Shown here piece by piece: positions 35,101 through 50,100 of a stretch of DNA of 64,000 nt; the first letter of the stretch is position 1, and each line of letters opens with the position of its first letter. A program made the position numbers and the translations under genes. Origin of the DNA: Marisa cornuarietis. Lineage: Eukaryota > Mollusca > Gastropoda > Architaenioglossa > Ampullariidae. The stretch lies in contig SMMW01000522.1 of assembly GCA_004794655.1 (NCBI GenBank), forward strand, positions 3,658,001 to 3,722,000. The letters are read 5' to 3'. The notes beneath the pieces are model-generated. The model saw only the letters and a list, made by a program, of their open reading frames with translations. It ran no database searches and had not been told where the DNA came from.

Positions 35101-38100
35101 GACTGAAATTAAAATGGCATCATCGAGAAACACAGTCCAGCACATCATTAGGATCATGACGGGTCAAACAATGGACTCCAAAATCAAAAGTAACTTGAAA
35201 AATAACAAAATCCAAAGAAATCCGGTTTTTATAAAAGATGATACACTTAGCACAAGGTCTTGATCAGATGGGAAAGTGCACACTTTCCTTATGCAAATCA
35301 GCCTATCTGCAGTCATGGGGAAGTAAATTCTGTCAGGAAAATGGTTTCCTGTCAAAATTAACAATTACTTTCTTTTATGCACACAGTATTTCTTTGGAAA
35401 AATTTTTGGGACATGCATTCATTTTGGTACAAGCCACCTGTTGCATGGTAATCGGTGTTCATCTCGAGCAGGCTAAACTGCCTAGATTGAATTTATGGCA
35501 GTGAGGCAGTATAGCATGCTTAAAGAAAAAGGGCAGTAGAAAAAAAGATTGGATGTGATGGTTGGAATTGGTGAATTAAGACATGCATGTAAGAAGTGGG
35601 TTGGAACTGGGTCAAGAGAAAAAGATTTAGGATACTGTGCGATGGTGTTCCTTACTTCTGATTGAATGACAGACATAAACTCTGTACAAGATGTTTCAGA
35701 GAAGATAGAGGAGCCGGTACTGTCAAGGCCTGCTTTGATGGTATTAATTTGCAAGAAATATTTACAAAAAGCATCCCAAAACAGTTTGAGTGGATATTGT
35801 TAAGCAGAGACCACGAGTCCATGAGTTTGCCATTCATCTAGTCCACTGCCTGTTTTTATTATCCTTATGGCGCTCTTCCACCTGAGGTAGTGCTGACTTC
35901 CTCTCTTTGGAGAAATTTGGTTTCCTTCTCTGGTCCCAGCATTTGGAAATCTTTTCCCCCTTCTCTTTAATCTGTTTCAGGATTTTATGTCCAGCCTCTG
36001 CACATCACTATTTCAGAAATACTTCATATAACTCACAAACTTCTGTGTGTGTGTGTGTGAGAGAGAGAGGAAAATTATTTCAACGTGTATATGTATGTAT
36101 TATCTCTGTTACTAGTATGAGCACTATCTGAAATTGCCCTTGGGGATGAATAAAGTTGTTTTATATTGTAACTCTTCTGGTCACTCATCACTTCTCTACC
36201 TTCCCCCTTGCTGTTATTCTTTTCCCACTATGTAACTTGTATACTACTGCACAAGTTTTTAATTATATGGCTTATTGTATGGGAAACTGTTAGTTCATTT
36301 GTAGTCCAGTGAGCGTAATATGCTGATCCTGTCTTTTTGCATGAAATTGTGCTTTATAAATTATTTATTATTATTATGTCAAGACAAGACCTATAATTAT
36401 CTGTTACATCTGACATAATTTTTATACCTTCATCTGAACATTTACAGTTGAACCCAGGTAAACTCCCTTAAAGTAATTAATACTTAGGAGAAATTTGTCA
36501 GGCGTTGGTTGCACAGCATTTTTCCTTGTTCTAAAGAAGCAAAATCTCTTCTCTGCCATTTAGATGCATGGTACAAGAATATACAAAAAATTGTACCGAC
36601 AGGAGGTAAAGTCAGACTTAAACACCTTTATCTTACTTAAAGCAGTTTTAGTTTTAAAAATTCTAAAATTGTGGTGTGCACTTTAAACTGATTATTTAAA
36701 TAGATTTAAGGCCTAAAAGTGTTTAAAATTAGAAATGTGTTGTGCAACGGGCCCCTGGATTTTGTCTGATGTGGGTTTATCAGTCTCAGGAATATCTTTT
36801 TAGCTTTCGCTGTTATACAATGAATTAGATATAATAAATAAAATATAAATAGATTAAAATGTCTTTCAGAAAATCTTACCTTGAAAGTGATGCCTGAAGA
36901 ATATTGTAATGCCTCAAATGACCTGTAATTTTTACATCTATTATACATAAAAATAATATTTAACATATAAAACCTGGGGCCAGTTGCACAACACATTTTT
37001 AATTTTAAACACTTTTAGGCGTTAACTCTATTTAGATAATTAGTTTAAAGTGCACACCACAATTTTAGAATTTTTAAAACTAAAACTACTTTAAGTAAGA
37101 TAAAGTTGTTTAAGTCTGACTTTCCGTCCTGTCAGTGCAATGTTTTGTATGTTTTTCTGCAATGCATCAAAATGGCTTAGAAGAGATTTTGCTTCTTTAG
37201 AACAGTTTTAAGGTTTAGAAACGTGTTGTGCAACTGGTCCCTGATCTATATGTTCACTGTCAAATAATTAATTGTACTGAAATATATGTTCTTTTGTGTG
37301 TGTGTGGATCTGTTGAAACAGTTGTCAAAACTAAACTCTCCAAAGGAAGATGTGGGTGCAGAGCTGACCACTATGCGAAACCTCAGTCGTCAGCACCTAG
37401 ATGAAGTAATACAAAATCAACAACAGCTATTAATGGCTGAGAAAGCTGCACCTGTCGTTTCTGATGTAGATCAAAATTTGTCTTTTGTTCCTCATGAAGA
37501 AAAAGATGAATCATTGAGATCAGAAGCTAAAGAATCTGATACTGGCCAAGAAAAAGATGATGATGATGACAAGGACCTTCATGCTGTAGGTGAGTGTAAT
37601 ATTAGCTAACATTCTTCATATCAAAATGAAAATAACATTTAACAAGATTATGTGAACTTGTTTACCTACATGAGTTTGCCTTAATTACTACGAGGAATGT
37701 TCAGAATTATGAACATGAAAGGCTGAAAAATTAGGGGAACTTTTTGTTGCTAAAACTGAAACTTTGAAACTATTGACAAGAGATATACATACCTCTTAGA
37801 GATAAGTACCTTGAGGGTAATACAAGTCAGACTGCTCAAGATACATGACTAAAATGCACAGAAAGAGGTCAACAACAGATGTCAGAATAATGTATTGAAG
37901 TTCTAACTTTGTGAAAGCTTCAGCCAGTGGAAGAACTGAGAGCATGCTCCTTCATGAGCAAGTTTATGTGCTAGATTAATCACACAGAATGTGTGTATGT
38001 GTGTGGGGTCATCATTTAATTCAATAATTTACCTATTTGACCAGGTTATTTTGACTATTGCCACAAGTCAGTTTGACAATACTTATCACTGATTGCAAAA

Positions 38101-41100
38101 GTTACTATTCAGAAAAATAGACACATTTATTGTAGTAATAATAATAATTTGTGCACTATGTATTGAACATTTGAACATTAGGTAATAGACGGTGGATGTT
38201 AAGATACGTATAGGCACACTAAACAACACAGAGATGAAGTACAAGAGTAGAACGTAAGGCAAAGGATAAAGGGGTATAGGGAATGTAAACAGTGTAGAGA
38301 TGGAGTAGTTACATAATGGTGCGCATGACAGACAATATTGCGATAGGAATTCAAGATAGTAATTCAAAGATAGTAGTTTGTGAACAAATATGTTTTCAGA
38401 GAGCGTTTGAATGTAGCCTTGGAGTCAGAGTGGCAAATGTGATGCGAAAGAGAGTTCCACTTCTTAGAAGCAAGGGAAAATGTTGTCCATATGTGACTGT
38501 CTTTGTTGGAGGGATGGATAGAATGCGGGAGTCCAAAAAGGAGCGAAGATTTCAAGCAGGGATGTGGACAGACAAGATTTCAGTAGTCAGGGGAGGAACC
38601 ATCAAAGAGTCCATGGCATAAAGTTGAGAGCTTATAGTATATTCTAGCTTTAAATAGTAGCTAATGAAGAGAGTGAAGAAGTGGTGAAATGTTCAGATTT
38701 GCGAGTCTGGAAAACGAGATGAAGAACTGAGTTCTGGACTTTTTGAAGCTTGTGAATGAGGTACTGTGGACAGTCAGTGAGAAGAGTTGGAATAGTCTAG
38801 TTTAGACAAAACAAATGAGCAGATGAGAATTTTGGTGGTTGGGATGGACAGAGTATGGCAAATGGAGCTGATCTTCTGGAGTTTATAACACGCAGCACGA
38901 CAAATGTTAGTAACATGCTTACCAAGAGAAATGTCAGCAGACAATTTTTAACCTAAGTTAAGTGCTGAAGTTAAAATAGGAACAATATTGAAGAATGATA
39001 TTCTCATTCTGCTTAGCAGTTGGAATGCTAAAGTTGGCCTACACAAGTACCACCTCTGGGCAGGTTGGCAAGTTCAGTCCAGGAAAAAACAAACGGCCTA
39101 AGAGAAGTCAAATTTAATAGATATACAGCACCACCACAGAGGAATTGCTTGCAGAAGAACAGGCTGGCTCCAGATCACATAGTAGCACAGTTGATTTTCA
39201 ACTGTCGCATCCTTGCAGAGAAGCATCTTAAGCATCAGCAGGACCTCTATCACAACTTCATAGACTTTAGAAAGGCATTCGACAGGGTCATAAAACTGAC
39301 CCGTCCATCGACGGCCAAGGGACAGAACATGGGTTGGAACAGCCTCCCTACCCCGAACCTAGATCTGTGTTGGGCCAGGAGACAAGAGGCAACACTGCTC
39401 ACTATTGCCCAAAATAGGCAAGAGTGGTGGCCCCTGTCAGGTGCCACATCTATCCATGTGTTCACCCTAACAACAGGTACCAGTCAAGTGCGGCCTAGCT
39501 GGCTGGCTGGCCCTCCACAGAAAAGAAGGATGATAACACTACATCCAGGCCAAAAAAACCCTCCTTGGCAAGGGAACTGGGGAGCACTGGTTCTCTGGGC
39601 AGAACCAGGGATTGGTAACTAAGGGACCAGGGCCTACATGTTTGTGCTAAAGCCGACTGCCTGCCCCAGTCATGTTGCAGCTACTGGCTGTAATGGGGCT
39701 TGGTGAGGAGATGGGCACCACCAAACAAATTAAGGCCACTGACAAAACTTGATGGTACACAACAGTCCGAATAACATTGGATTGGTCACAGCCCAGTCTA
39801 AAAATGGCCATGCATCCCGGCACTCTCCAGGTAGAGGATAGGGAAAAGTATGCTACTGGAGCTGTTGTTCCCACCATAGAGCCTGCTGCCAAAGAACCTG
39901 CTGCTGTTCAGTCTTTCACCAGGACTTGCTACCGCCAGGAAAACTCAGCCCATCAACCAGCCTGCAGTCAACACAACACCCAAGTTATGTAAAGTGGACA
40001 ACAATTGGCAAAAGAATGTATGCTTGAACGGTGTGGCAAATTTTATTAGTTCACTCAAGAAAACAGTTTGATTTTCATACATGGACAACAGCGATAGGCA
40101 GCCATAACAAACTTTGGGAAATTGTTATGCAGGATGCAAGGCAGTCAATGAAGTCATCATACCTAGAAAGTGCATTTTCCAGAATTGTTGGTTAAAAGAT
40201 TTACAATGACTGACTAGTGAAGGACAAAATATAAAAGGCAAAAGCAAGTGTGGATTTTGCAATTTATCTTTGAATATTGCTTCAATGGGTAAAGCTAGTT
40301 TAAAAGCACACCTGATAACAGAAAGACGTGAAGAATGAAAAGTACCATAAAGCTGAAACAAGGTGTATGGTGTCAGCCTTCTTTAGGCCTGATAAGAAAA
40401 TGGCCAGTTGTGCCACAGGTTATGTCCTCAATATTATATATTAATCTGTGATAAATCAGAGTGCCAGATGACCTGTAGTTGGTTTGGTCTGCAGTTATGA
40501 AAATGTCCTCGAATGGTCATTGTAGCAGTTCTCCAGGTCAAGGTTGTTAGAATGTTCTTATTTTCAGTGTGGTCAGACTTGTGTGAACTCTGTACAAACT
40601 CCCCACAACTGAGACAACACCAACAAAGACAGACAAACACACATACACACATATAGACATCAGCTGGCTGAACATAAGAGATGCTCCATATGATTTTTGC
40701 ATATTTTATTTGGGAAACTCTTAGACCTTAGCTTCCTTAGTACAATCTTTTGGACATGACAATTTTTGTGTGTTCAATAATGTTTGGTGTTTTTCTCAAT
40801 TTCCAATGCATAGTTTACACATCTGCTTTGCAACCATTCCACTTTACCAGAGAGTTACCAAGCAACACTTGTTTATAAGCATTGAATTTCCTCTGGCCCT
40901 AAAATATAAAGCCAACTTTTCTTAAATCATACACAATTTGCTGAAAAAAGGGGAAAACTATGTATTTTGCACATAGTGCCAATGTGACACGGACATCTCG
41001 CACACCGGTCAAGTGATATCCTTTGCCATAAGAAGCCCCAGAAATGTAGTCAATGAGAAGGGCATAGCTGAGATTCACTTCTTGGAAAAAACAATCAACA

Positions 41101-44100
41101 AAATTCTTAAGAGACAATACATGAAAATCCACCATAAATAGTTCATTTTTATTCATAATCTTTTAGACTTTTTATTTTAGATAGAGTATGGATTTGGGAC
41201 ATAGAATATGGAAAATGGCACGTTGGGATATGGATATATTTTCTGGACAGGGTGAACATGTCTTTTTGAGATGCATCCTGCAAGAAGCATCTTCAAAAAC
41301 ATGATCAGCTAGAGAACTCAACTATGACACTAGAATGGCATGCAATACAAACTTCATTCACCTCACTAAGTGAAATTCACCAACAAATTAAATGTCAATT
41401 TTCAGATTCACTTTCTTCACTCTCAGTCTTTAACAGACAGTCTAAAAAGACTCATCTACATTTATGATGATGATGATGATGATGATGATGATGTCCATTT
41501 GTAATGCGCAGGTATCCATTCAGAAGAATGCTCATTGCGCAGCAAAACCAAAATAAATAAAAAAGAAGAAGAAAAAATAAAGTAAATAAATAGATAAAAC
41601 ACCAGGAAAGTAACAATTATAAAGACAGAAGTGTTGCTTGGTTGTTTAAGTCCATCTTAACTAAACAGATGGGTCTTCAGTCTTTTTCGAAACGTGGTTG
41701 GTGAGGTGATGGTGGACAGTGACGACGGCAGAGCATTCCACAGTTTAGGTGCCGCATTTTTGAAGGCCCTGGCTCCAGTGCGCTTCTTGTTTGTGTCTTC
41801 CACTGCAGGGAGACAGAAGCGTGACTTGGAGCCAGAGCGCAGACCACGTGACGGCTGGTAAGGAGGAACTACCTCTTGCAAATAGTCAGGAGCAGTTTTA
41901 AACATGCAGGACTGTGCAATCGAAAGCACTTTGTGGTCAATGCGTTTGTTCACTGGGAGCCAGTGAAGGCTCTGTAGGATAGGGGTGATGTGCTCAGTGG
42001 ACGATTTTGCATGGGTGACAATCCTTGCGGCTGTGTTTTGAACTCTTTGGAGTCGATCCAACTGCGTAGCAGGTATACCCCACAATGCACTATTATAGTA
42101 GTCTAATCTTGATATGATGGTAGCCACAGCAAGTGAGTTGGCAGCAGCTTGAGTCAGCATGGGCCGTAGTTACCAGTATTGAGTGTGTAATTTGTGTGAC
42201 CATTGTGTTCATGTCCATGCCCCTGCCTAGATTTACAAAGTGCTGCAACCCTACAAGCTGAATAGGTCGGGTTTTTTTCCATAGCACTGCATCTGAAGCT
42301 TCCATCCTGAGGGACAGGTGTGTTTTTTTATCTGCTACTACCACACGGCAGATTATGAACATGCACCAAATTCAAGAGTGGAAACTGAATCAGAATGTTT
42401 AAAAATTGAAGAAATCTTGCCATCTTAATACTATATCAGGTTAAATTATATGGAGCATTGTGATTGACCTTATGTTTTTTTAACATTTTGTTCTGATGGT
42501 TTAGTGTTTTGTAAAATTATTGACCATTCTCTGAACCATCAAATTTTACTTTTACAGAAAAAGAATCAGCAGTCCTTGATAAATCAGCATCCATGGAGGA
42601 AACTTTTAAACGAGATGATCAATCAGGCAGACAGTCTAGTAGTCTTCGAGCAAGAATGAGAGATCGCCTTCAAAAAGCAAAAGTCAGTTTTGATAGTGTA
42701 TGGCATTTTGCATTTGTTAAGAATTAAATACTAGCTGGATTGGCACCAACAAAATCTTTTCAATATTAAAGTCCTAAAGTTTAAGACCATTTGAAAGAGA
42801 AGCTCACCATCAGTTGACAGAGTTATTGTTTTCAGTCCATGACCATTTAAATTTTCCACATTTTATCCCATTCACACTGTTGAGGATAAATATATGCAAC
42901 TCCTTTAACAACTATACATAGTGGTCCACACAAACCTATGCATCATAGTAAGTGAGCCATTATTGAATGGCATTACATCCTTTAACAAAGAAGAAACTAT
43001 TTTTTAGATGTACCTTTCTTTTGAAACAAAAAGCGATTTGAAGGCAACTAGATGGCTATTTTGGAGCCTACCTCATTCATACGCAAAAGTTCTTTTCATC
43101 ATCTTAAGTTACGATGACTCATTTCTAGATGGTCTGCGATCATTAAATTCACTACTTACATAATGAGATATTGCAGTTGTCATACATTGTGTGTAAACCT
43201 ATGTTCAAAATATTTTTTGTTATATGATTGGATAAACCTAATTTCCTTTGCATCTTAACGAAAATGCTGTTTTGTGATGGATTAAGGTAGGGATCATTAA
43301 TTTCTCTTTACTTTGAACTGTAATTATAATTTTGATTTGTCCTCCTGTCTTGTTCAGTTTATTTTTTATGAATTTTTTTAAGTGCTGAAATTTTGTGCAT
43401 ATCTGGGTATCAACATAAAGGTCAAGATTCTTACCTACTTTGTTACTGATTGTTAGCAGGTAGTTATGATCATAATGTGGCCTTTTCCTGGTTCTGCACA
43501 TCTGTATGAAACTTATTTTTTCCTTATTTTAACAAATGGTCCATTTGGACTCCAAAGCGTTGCTCTAGTTTAAATCTGTGACAAAACCCAGCCTTTCCAG
43601 CTCTCCGTATAAACTTGCACTAGCATATGCACGCTCTTTTTTGATGATGTTTGCAACAATTACAGGTCAGTGAGATAGTTGTGACACCTATTAACTAACC
43701 AGACAATCGCTATTCAATTTTTCTGTCTTAGGAAGAAGCAGAAGGAGAAATTGAAAAAGAGGCAAGGGAAGAGCGAAAGCGACAGCGTAGTCTTCGAGAA
43801 AATAAAGAGCTCAAATTTGATGAGGTATTTTTTTTAAATTGACATGACGTTAAGTTTTCTAAGCCCATTTTCAACATTTGTTAACCCCTGATGCTTAATT
43901 CAAGGACAATATTTCAGTGAGCAATTTCGGATGGGGACTAAAACAACTCTTTAGGTGGTGCTGACAGAAATAAAACAGGAAGTTTGTTTATGCCCTTGCA
44001 TTTTGCAATGCTCAGAGTATTGTCTTCAGTATTTCTTTCTTTTTAACATCAGTAATATTGTTATATCAGAATATGGTTGTTGGATCTTTCAGTGGTGATA

Positions 44101-47100
44101 AAAAGTTTTGTTCCGTGATTTCTCTTTGCATCTTCTGTTTCTCTTTTATTACTTGTATGCTGTCCATGTCTCCTACTTAAATGCCTAAAGCATGATCCTT
44201 CATGAGTAGGATTATACACTATATAAATCATATGTTTTATTATTATTTTTAAAAATTTATTTTAAAAAAAGAGATCTGGTTGAACTCTTGGGATTGCTTA
44301 GTAATGGTCTTGTGGTCATTTGAATAAGTGAACAACAGATGTCACATTTTATAAATTAAAATTGTAGATTTGATATATAAAAATTAGCCTTATTGTCAGG
44401 ACTCACTGCTTCATGTTGAGTGATGAATGTTAAAATTATGCATACAGGTGATGCTATTATTGCTAGTAATGTTACTGTTGTAATGCAGATGCCATTTTTC
44501 TTTAGTTTGGCGGTTTGTATGTGCAGATCTCAAAATGGCACATAAATATAATTTTCTCAAATCAATTTTTAAAACGCCTTTGTGGATAAATAAAGTTTTA
44601 TTGTATTGTAACTCGTATACAAAATTGTGGACTTACAGTTGCATTTACATTAAACACATTTAATATTTCCAGCCAGCCCTTTGAGGATATTGTCCTAACA
44701 GGATGAAAGAGCACATAAAAAGGAGAGCATGAAATGATTCTTTTCCATTCTTGACATTTTTAACATAATTATCACCATGATTTGTTGCAGATAAATGAGG
44801 CAGAAATTGAACGTGCTACTGCAGAGAAAGCTCATCAACTTCGTTTGCGTTGGCAAAAAATGGGCCAGGTTATCTCTGAAAAGGTTGAAAAAGGAGTTAA
44901 TACAAACTTGACAAGTTTTACTAGCATGTCGTTGTTTTGCAAATTAGCAGGTTTTGTTAGGACAAAATCTTTGTTAAAGATTTTTTAAAAAGTCCTGGAA
45001 TCTGGACATCATAGACTTTTGTTTTCACTTATATCTTCCCTTTTTGTAGACAGTCTATCCTAGTGTCTTTTTCCAGATGGAAATGCATTGATTTACAAAT
45101 GCATTTTCCCAGCATTTTAAGAAATTTTGGCAACATTGTCCCAGATGTATGAATTGGTAATGGGATTGTTTTGAAGGTATGCAGACTGCTTTAAAGGATG
45201 AGAATCATAGTATTAATAAAGTGCCATGCTGAATTTCAAAGTTGGTGGATGTTCTTATTGACCATATAAAACATAAAGGAATAGCAGAGGTAATAATAAT
45301 AAGTAGATTTTTTGTAGTCTTCTTATTCCTTTTCGCCCCCAGTGGAGCATAGGGCTGCAACTACACCACGCCAGCGAACCCGGTTCTGGGCCTCCCTCCC
45401 CAGTTGGGTCCATGTCATTCCAGCTGCCTCCGCCTCGCCGTGGACCGATCTTCTCCACGTCTGTCTGGGTCTCCCAACCCTGCGTCTCCCCTGTGGGTTC
45501 CAGTCCAGAGCTTGTCGTGTTAGATTTTCGGCCGGCTTTTGCAGGGTGTGGCCGATCCAGCCCCACTTTCGCTTCTTGATGTCTTGGCTGGCAGGTTTCT
45601 GGTTGGCTCTCTCCCACAGGTATGCATTGGAGATTCTCTCGGGCCATCTGATGTTGAAAATGTGCCGCAGACATCTGTTTATGAATGTTTGAATCTTCCT
45701 GGTGATGTTGTTTGTTACACGCCATGTCTCAGACCCATATAGAAGGACAGATTTTACGTTCGTATGAAAGATGCGGATCTTGGTATGTTGAGATAGTGCC
45801 TTGGAATTCCAGATGGGTCGCAGGATGTGGAATGCTTGCCTGGCTTTATTTATTCTACTTCTTACATCTTCATCAGCACCTCCATCCTTGGTGACTATGC
45901 TGCCTAGGTAGGTGAAGCGGTCAGTCTCTGTAATACATTCCCCGTGTAGCTGAAGTGGGGCTTCTTGCTTGTTGTTGATCCGCATTACCTCTGTCTTCTT
46001 GATGTTGATTGTCAGGCCAGTTGTCGCTGCTTCTTCTGAGAGCCGAGTGAGCTTTGTCTGTGCATGTTGTTGCTTGTGGGACAGCAGGCTGATGTCGTCT
46101 GCAAAGTCGAGATCCTCAAGTTGCATGGCAAAGGTCCATTGAATGCCTGTGTTCCTGTTAGAGGTTGTTCTTCTCATGATCCAGTCTATGACGATCAGGA
46201 AGATTGTCGGCGAGAGCATGCAACCTTGCCTTACTCCAGTCCTCACTGCAAAGGGGTCCGTCAGCTTCCCATTGTGGATCACCTGGCATGTCGAGTCCTC
46301 ATACAGCTGTTGGATGATGGCAATGAACTTTGGTGGAAATCCGTAGTGCTGCATCAACTTCCAGATGGTTTCTCTGTCTACGGAGTCAAATGCCTTCTCA
46401 AAGTCCACAAATGTCATGTATAGTGGGGACTGCCATTCGATGGACTGTTCAATAATGATTCGCAGTGTAGCAATATGGTCTGTGCATGATCTACCCTGCC
46501 GAAAGCCTGCCTGTTCTTGCCGCAGTCTCTTGTCTAGGGCATTCTTCAGTCTGTCCAGCATGATTCTGGTCAGCACCTTGCTGGGAATGGACAGTAGCAT
46601 AATCCCACGCCAGTTGCTGCACTGGGTCAGGTCACCTTTCTTGGGTAGCTTTACCAGATAGCCAAGTTTCCAGTCTGCTGGAACTTGCTCCTGCTTCCAA
46701 ATTTTCTGCAGCAGGGGGTGTAGCATCTCTGCTGCGGCTGTTGGATCCGCCTTGAGTGCCTCTGCAGGAATGCCATCTGGGCCTGCCGCCTTACCAGTTT
46801 TCAGAGACTTGATGGCTTTGATGATTTCTGCCTTGGTTGGTGGGTTGGTGTTCACCTGGAGTTGCTCGGTGGCTGGGGCAATGTCCAAAATTGTTGCTGG
46901 TGGTGGCCGGTTCAGTATTTCTTTAAAATGTTCTGCCCAGCGAGATCTTTGTTCTGCATCCCCAGTAATGACGTTGCCATTTTTATTTTTTACTGGCCTG
47001 CATGCATTGATGTTTTTCCGTCCTGACAGAGTTCTTGTAATTTCGTATAGTCTTTTCATGTTATTTTGCCCAGCTGCTTGTTCTGCCTCTTCTGTCATCC

Positions 47101-50100
47101 TGTGTGCGAACTGTCTCTTGTCGCCTCTTGCACTCTTCTTCACTTCTCGGTTCATCTCCCAGTACTTTGCTCTGAGCTCTTCTTTTTCCTGCTGGTCTTG
47201 ACACTGGCTGATCTTCTGCTTCAGCTCTTTCCTTTCCTCGATCTTTTTCCAGGTCCCTATGCTCAGCCATTCCTTGTGTTGTTTCTGGTTCTTTCCCAGA
47301 ACACGTTTGCAGGCGGCCTTCCAGGTCTCCTGTAATCCTGTCCAGTGGTTGGCCACTGTTTCTTCAAAGAGTCCCTCCAGTGCCTCAAACCTGTTTTTGA
47401 CTTCACAGTTGAACTCTTCTTGCTTCCTGCGATCTCTAAGAAACTGCACGTTGAATTTGTGGTGTGGTCTGTCTGATGACTCATGGAAGGACCTCAGCTT
47501 TATCTTCAAAGTTGCTACAAGCAGGTGGTGGTCTGAGGCTGCATCTGCACCACGCCTTACCCTGACATCCAGCAGACTTCTTCTAAACTGTCGATTAATG
47601 GTTATTTGATCGATCTGGTTTTCTGTCTTTCCATCTGGTGAAGTCCAGGTGGTCTTGTGGATGGTTTTGTGAGGAAAGACTGTGCCTCCGATTACAAGGT
47701 CATTAAACAAGCAGAAGTCTGTGAACAGCTCACCATTCTCATTGCAGTTGCCCACACCGTGCTTTCCCATTATGTGTTCTTTGTCCGTGTTTTCATCTCT
47801 AACTTTGGCATTCATGTCACCCATGATGATCTTCAGGTCACGTCTTGGAGTACGATCAACCAGCGCTTGTAGGAGTTGTAAAAGTCCTCCTTCTCCTCTT
47901 CTTTTGCTGCGTTGGTAGGTGCATAGCACTGGATGATGGTCATCTTTCTTCCTTTGGAGTTGAACCGAGCTGATATGAGTTGTGGGGAAACTGGTTCCCA
48001 TGATATTAGTGCCCTTGCAGCCTCCTGTGTCATCAGTACTGCTACTCCTTGTGAGTGGTCATGGTCAGGGTCTTCATGTCCAGAGTAGATGATAGTCTCT
48101 CCTGATGAGAGTCTGGTCTGACCGCTACCATTCCATCTGGTCTCGCACAGGCCAAGGAGCTTGATGCCATAGTTCTTCATCTCCTGTGCTACCTGAGCTG
48201 ATTTTCCTCTCTCGTATAGGGTTCTGATGTTCCAGGTCCCTATCCTGGTTTTTGCCTTGGCCGTGAGAAGATAGGTCGGCGAGCTGACTTCCCAAAGGCT
48301 TTCGCCAGCACGCGTCATAGAGGGATCTTCCCGTCCAGGCTCTCGTTGTGGTAGTGTTGTAGTTGTAGTTTCTGTAGCAAGGGTTGTTTTACAGGGTGGG
48401 GTTGCTAACCCCACGCCAAACCCTCCTCCTTCATCCGGGCTTGGGACCAGCAGGTTACCCGGGGGGTTTCCAGGCGGAGTTAGATTTTTTGTAGTGCATT
48501 TCATATTTTCATATTTTAAAGTAGGTATTTTCTGGCTGTTTTAAATTAAAGTAAGTATTTTAAAATACTTTAAATATTTTAAAATAGTGGTACCAAGTGA
48601 TAAACAGTTATACTAGCCTGCAGTTACTATTCGTTTGGAGAGGCATAGGGGACAGATGCGTAGATGTGGTGGCTGACAAGGCTTGCAAGTTAGGCTTGTC
48701 TTGAGCAATGATAAGTAGGTCGTGCACAGAACATCCAGTCTACTCCTTCACTTTTACCAGCTAGTTCTTTTTCTTTCCAGCTCAGCATCGACCCCTCACC
48801 TGTGTCATACTATGTCACTAGTAAAATATACAAATATACAGATGTACATTCACTGCCAATCTGTATATTTATCAACAGAATGAGACACACAGCATCAAAG
48901 TTATAGGAAAAAGATCTTGCAGTCAAGGTGAAGTGGAGAAAGGTTAACTAGAACACCTGGTTTTGAATTAAGAGTAGAGCATGTGATTGTCAATCCTAGC
49001 ACAAATGATGTATTAATAAACATAGTGGAACAAACCACACATTATCGGGAGTTGATGTGGTTATATGTACCACAGATTCAAAAGTACAGATGAGGAAAAG
49101 TACAGGTTTTTGTTTAATTGGTGTTTTACGCCAAGCCAGCAACTAAGGCTATATCACGGCAAGGCAGCCAGGAAAAGTACAGGTCACATAGTCCATAGAT
49201 AAAGGTGAATTTATAGTAAAGGGAGAAATATAGCTTATAGTACACAAAAAAAACCTGACAAGAAGATGCCCAAGACAAAGAACAGATTGCAGGGCCTGTT
49301 AGTGGGTGAAAATGTCTATAGATGGAAACATATTTCTGAAGACATAGTAAAGCAATCCAGAATAGGGGGTCAACATCACAACAAAAAGCACAGACACTAA
49401 AGTCAGCACAGATCTACAGGCAAGATTGTTTATCCTCTTGAGGCAAAGGACATCTCACTTAATTAGGATATTTGTTTAGGCAGAAAATATTTTATTTAAT
49501 ATTTAAATATTATTTGATGATTCATATGGTCCTTGCTAGTCCTTATGCTCAAATTCTTCCAAGGTCTTACAAGCCCATGAACACCAAGAGTCTTTGTAAC
49601 AAAGCCGACCTACCCTTTTAATTTCTGGTTCTCTTTTTCCTATTACTGGCCCTTTCATCTATAATTATCATTTCCCAACAAACTCTCACCTTCCTTTACT
49701 GCTGTTTTAAATTTTTTCTCTCTTTCTCTACTGACCTTCCTTCCATCTTTCTTTTTTTGCTTGGAACACTTTTCCCAAGCTGCCTCTGTAAGTAAGTGGT
49801 TTAAACTAGCTACTTTAGACTCTTCTCTTTAAAACAAAACTGAGATGCGGGAAAGTCTTACAGCTAACTGTGTGAAGTGGAAAAGTACTCTGGCTCAACA
49901 CCTTGAGTCAGAGAAAGAGAAACTATTGAACTCCATGGCTATGACACGGGCAGGCAGAAAGCCTGTGAAAGCAAACAAACTGAAAATGAATGATCACAAT
50001 CCTGAGGTAAACCCAGCAGCCTCAAAAGTAAAGGGAAATATGTGCCATCTTCTACTATAATTATTTTTGCTGGAGTAAATGTCTCTTTTTTAGTCCATCA

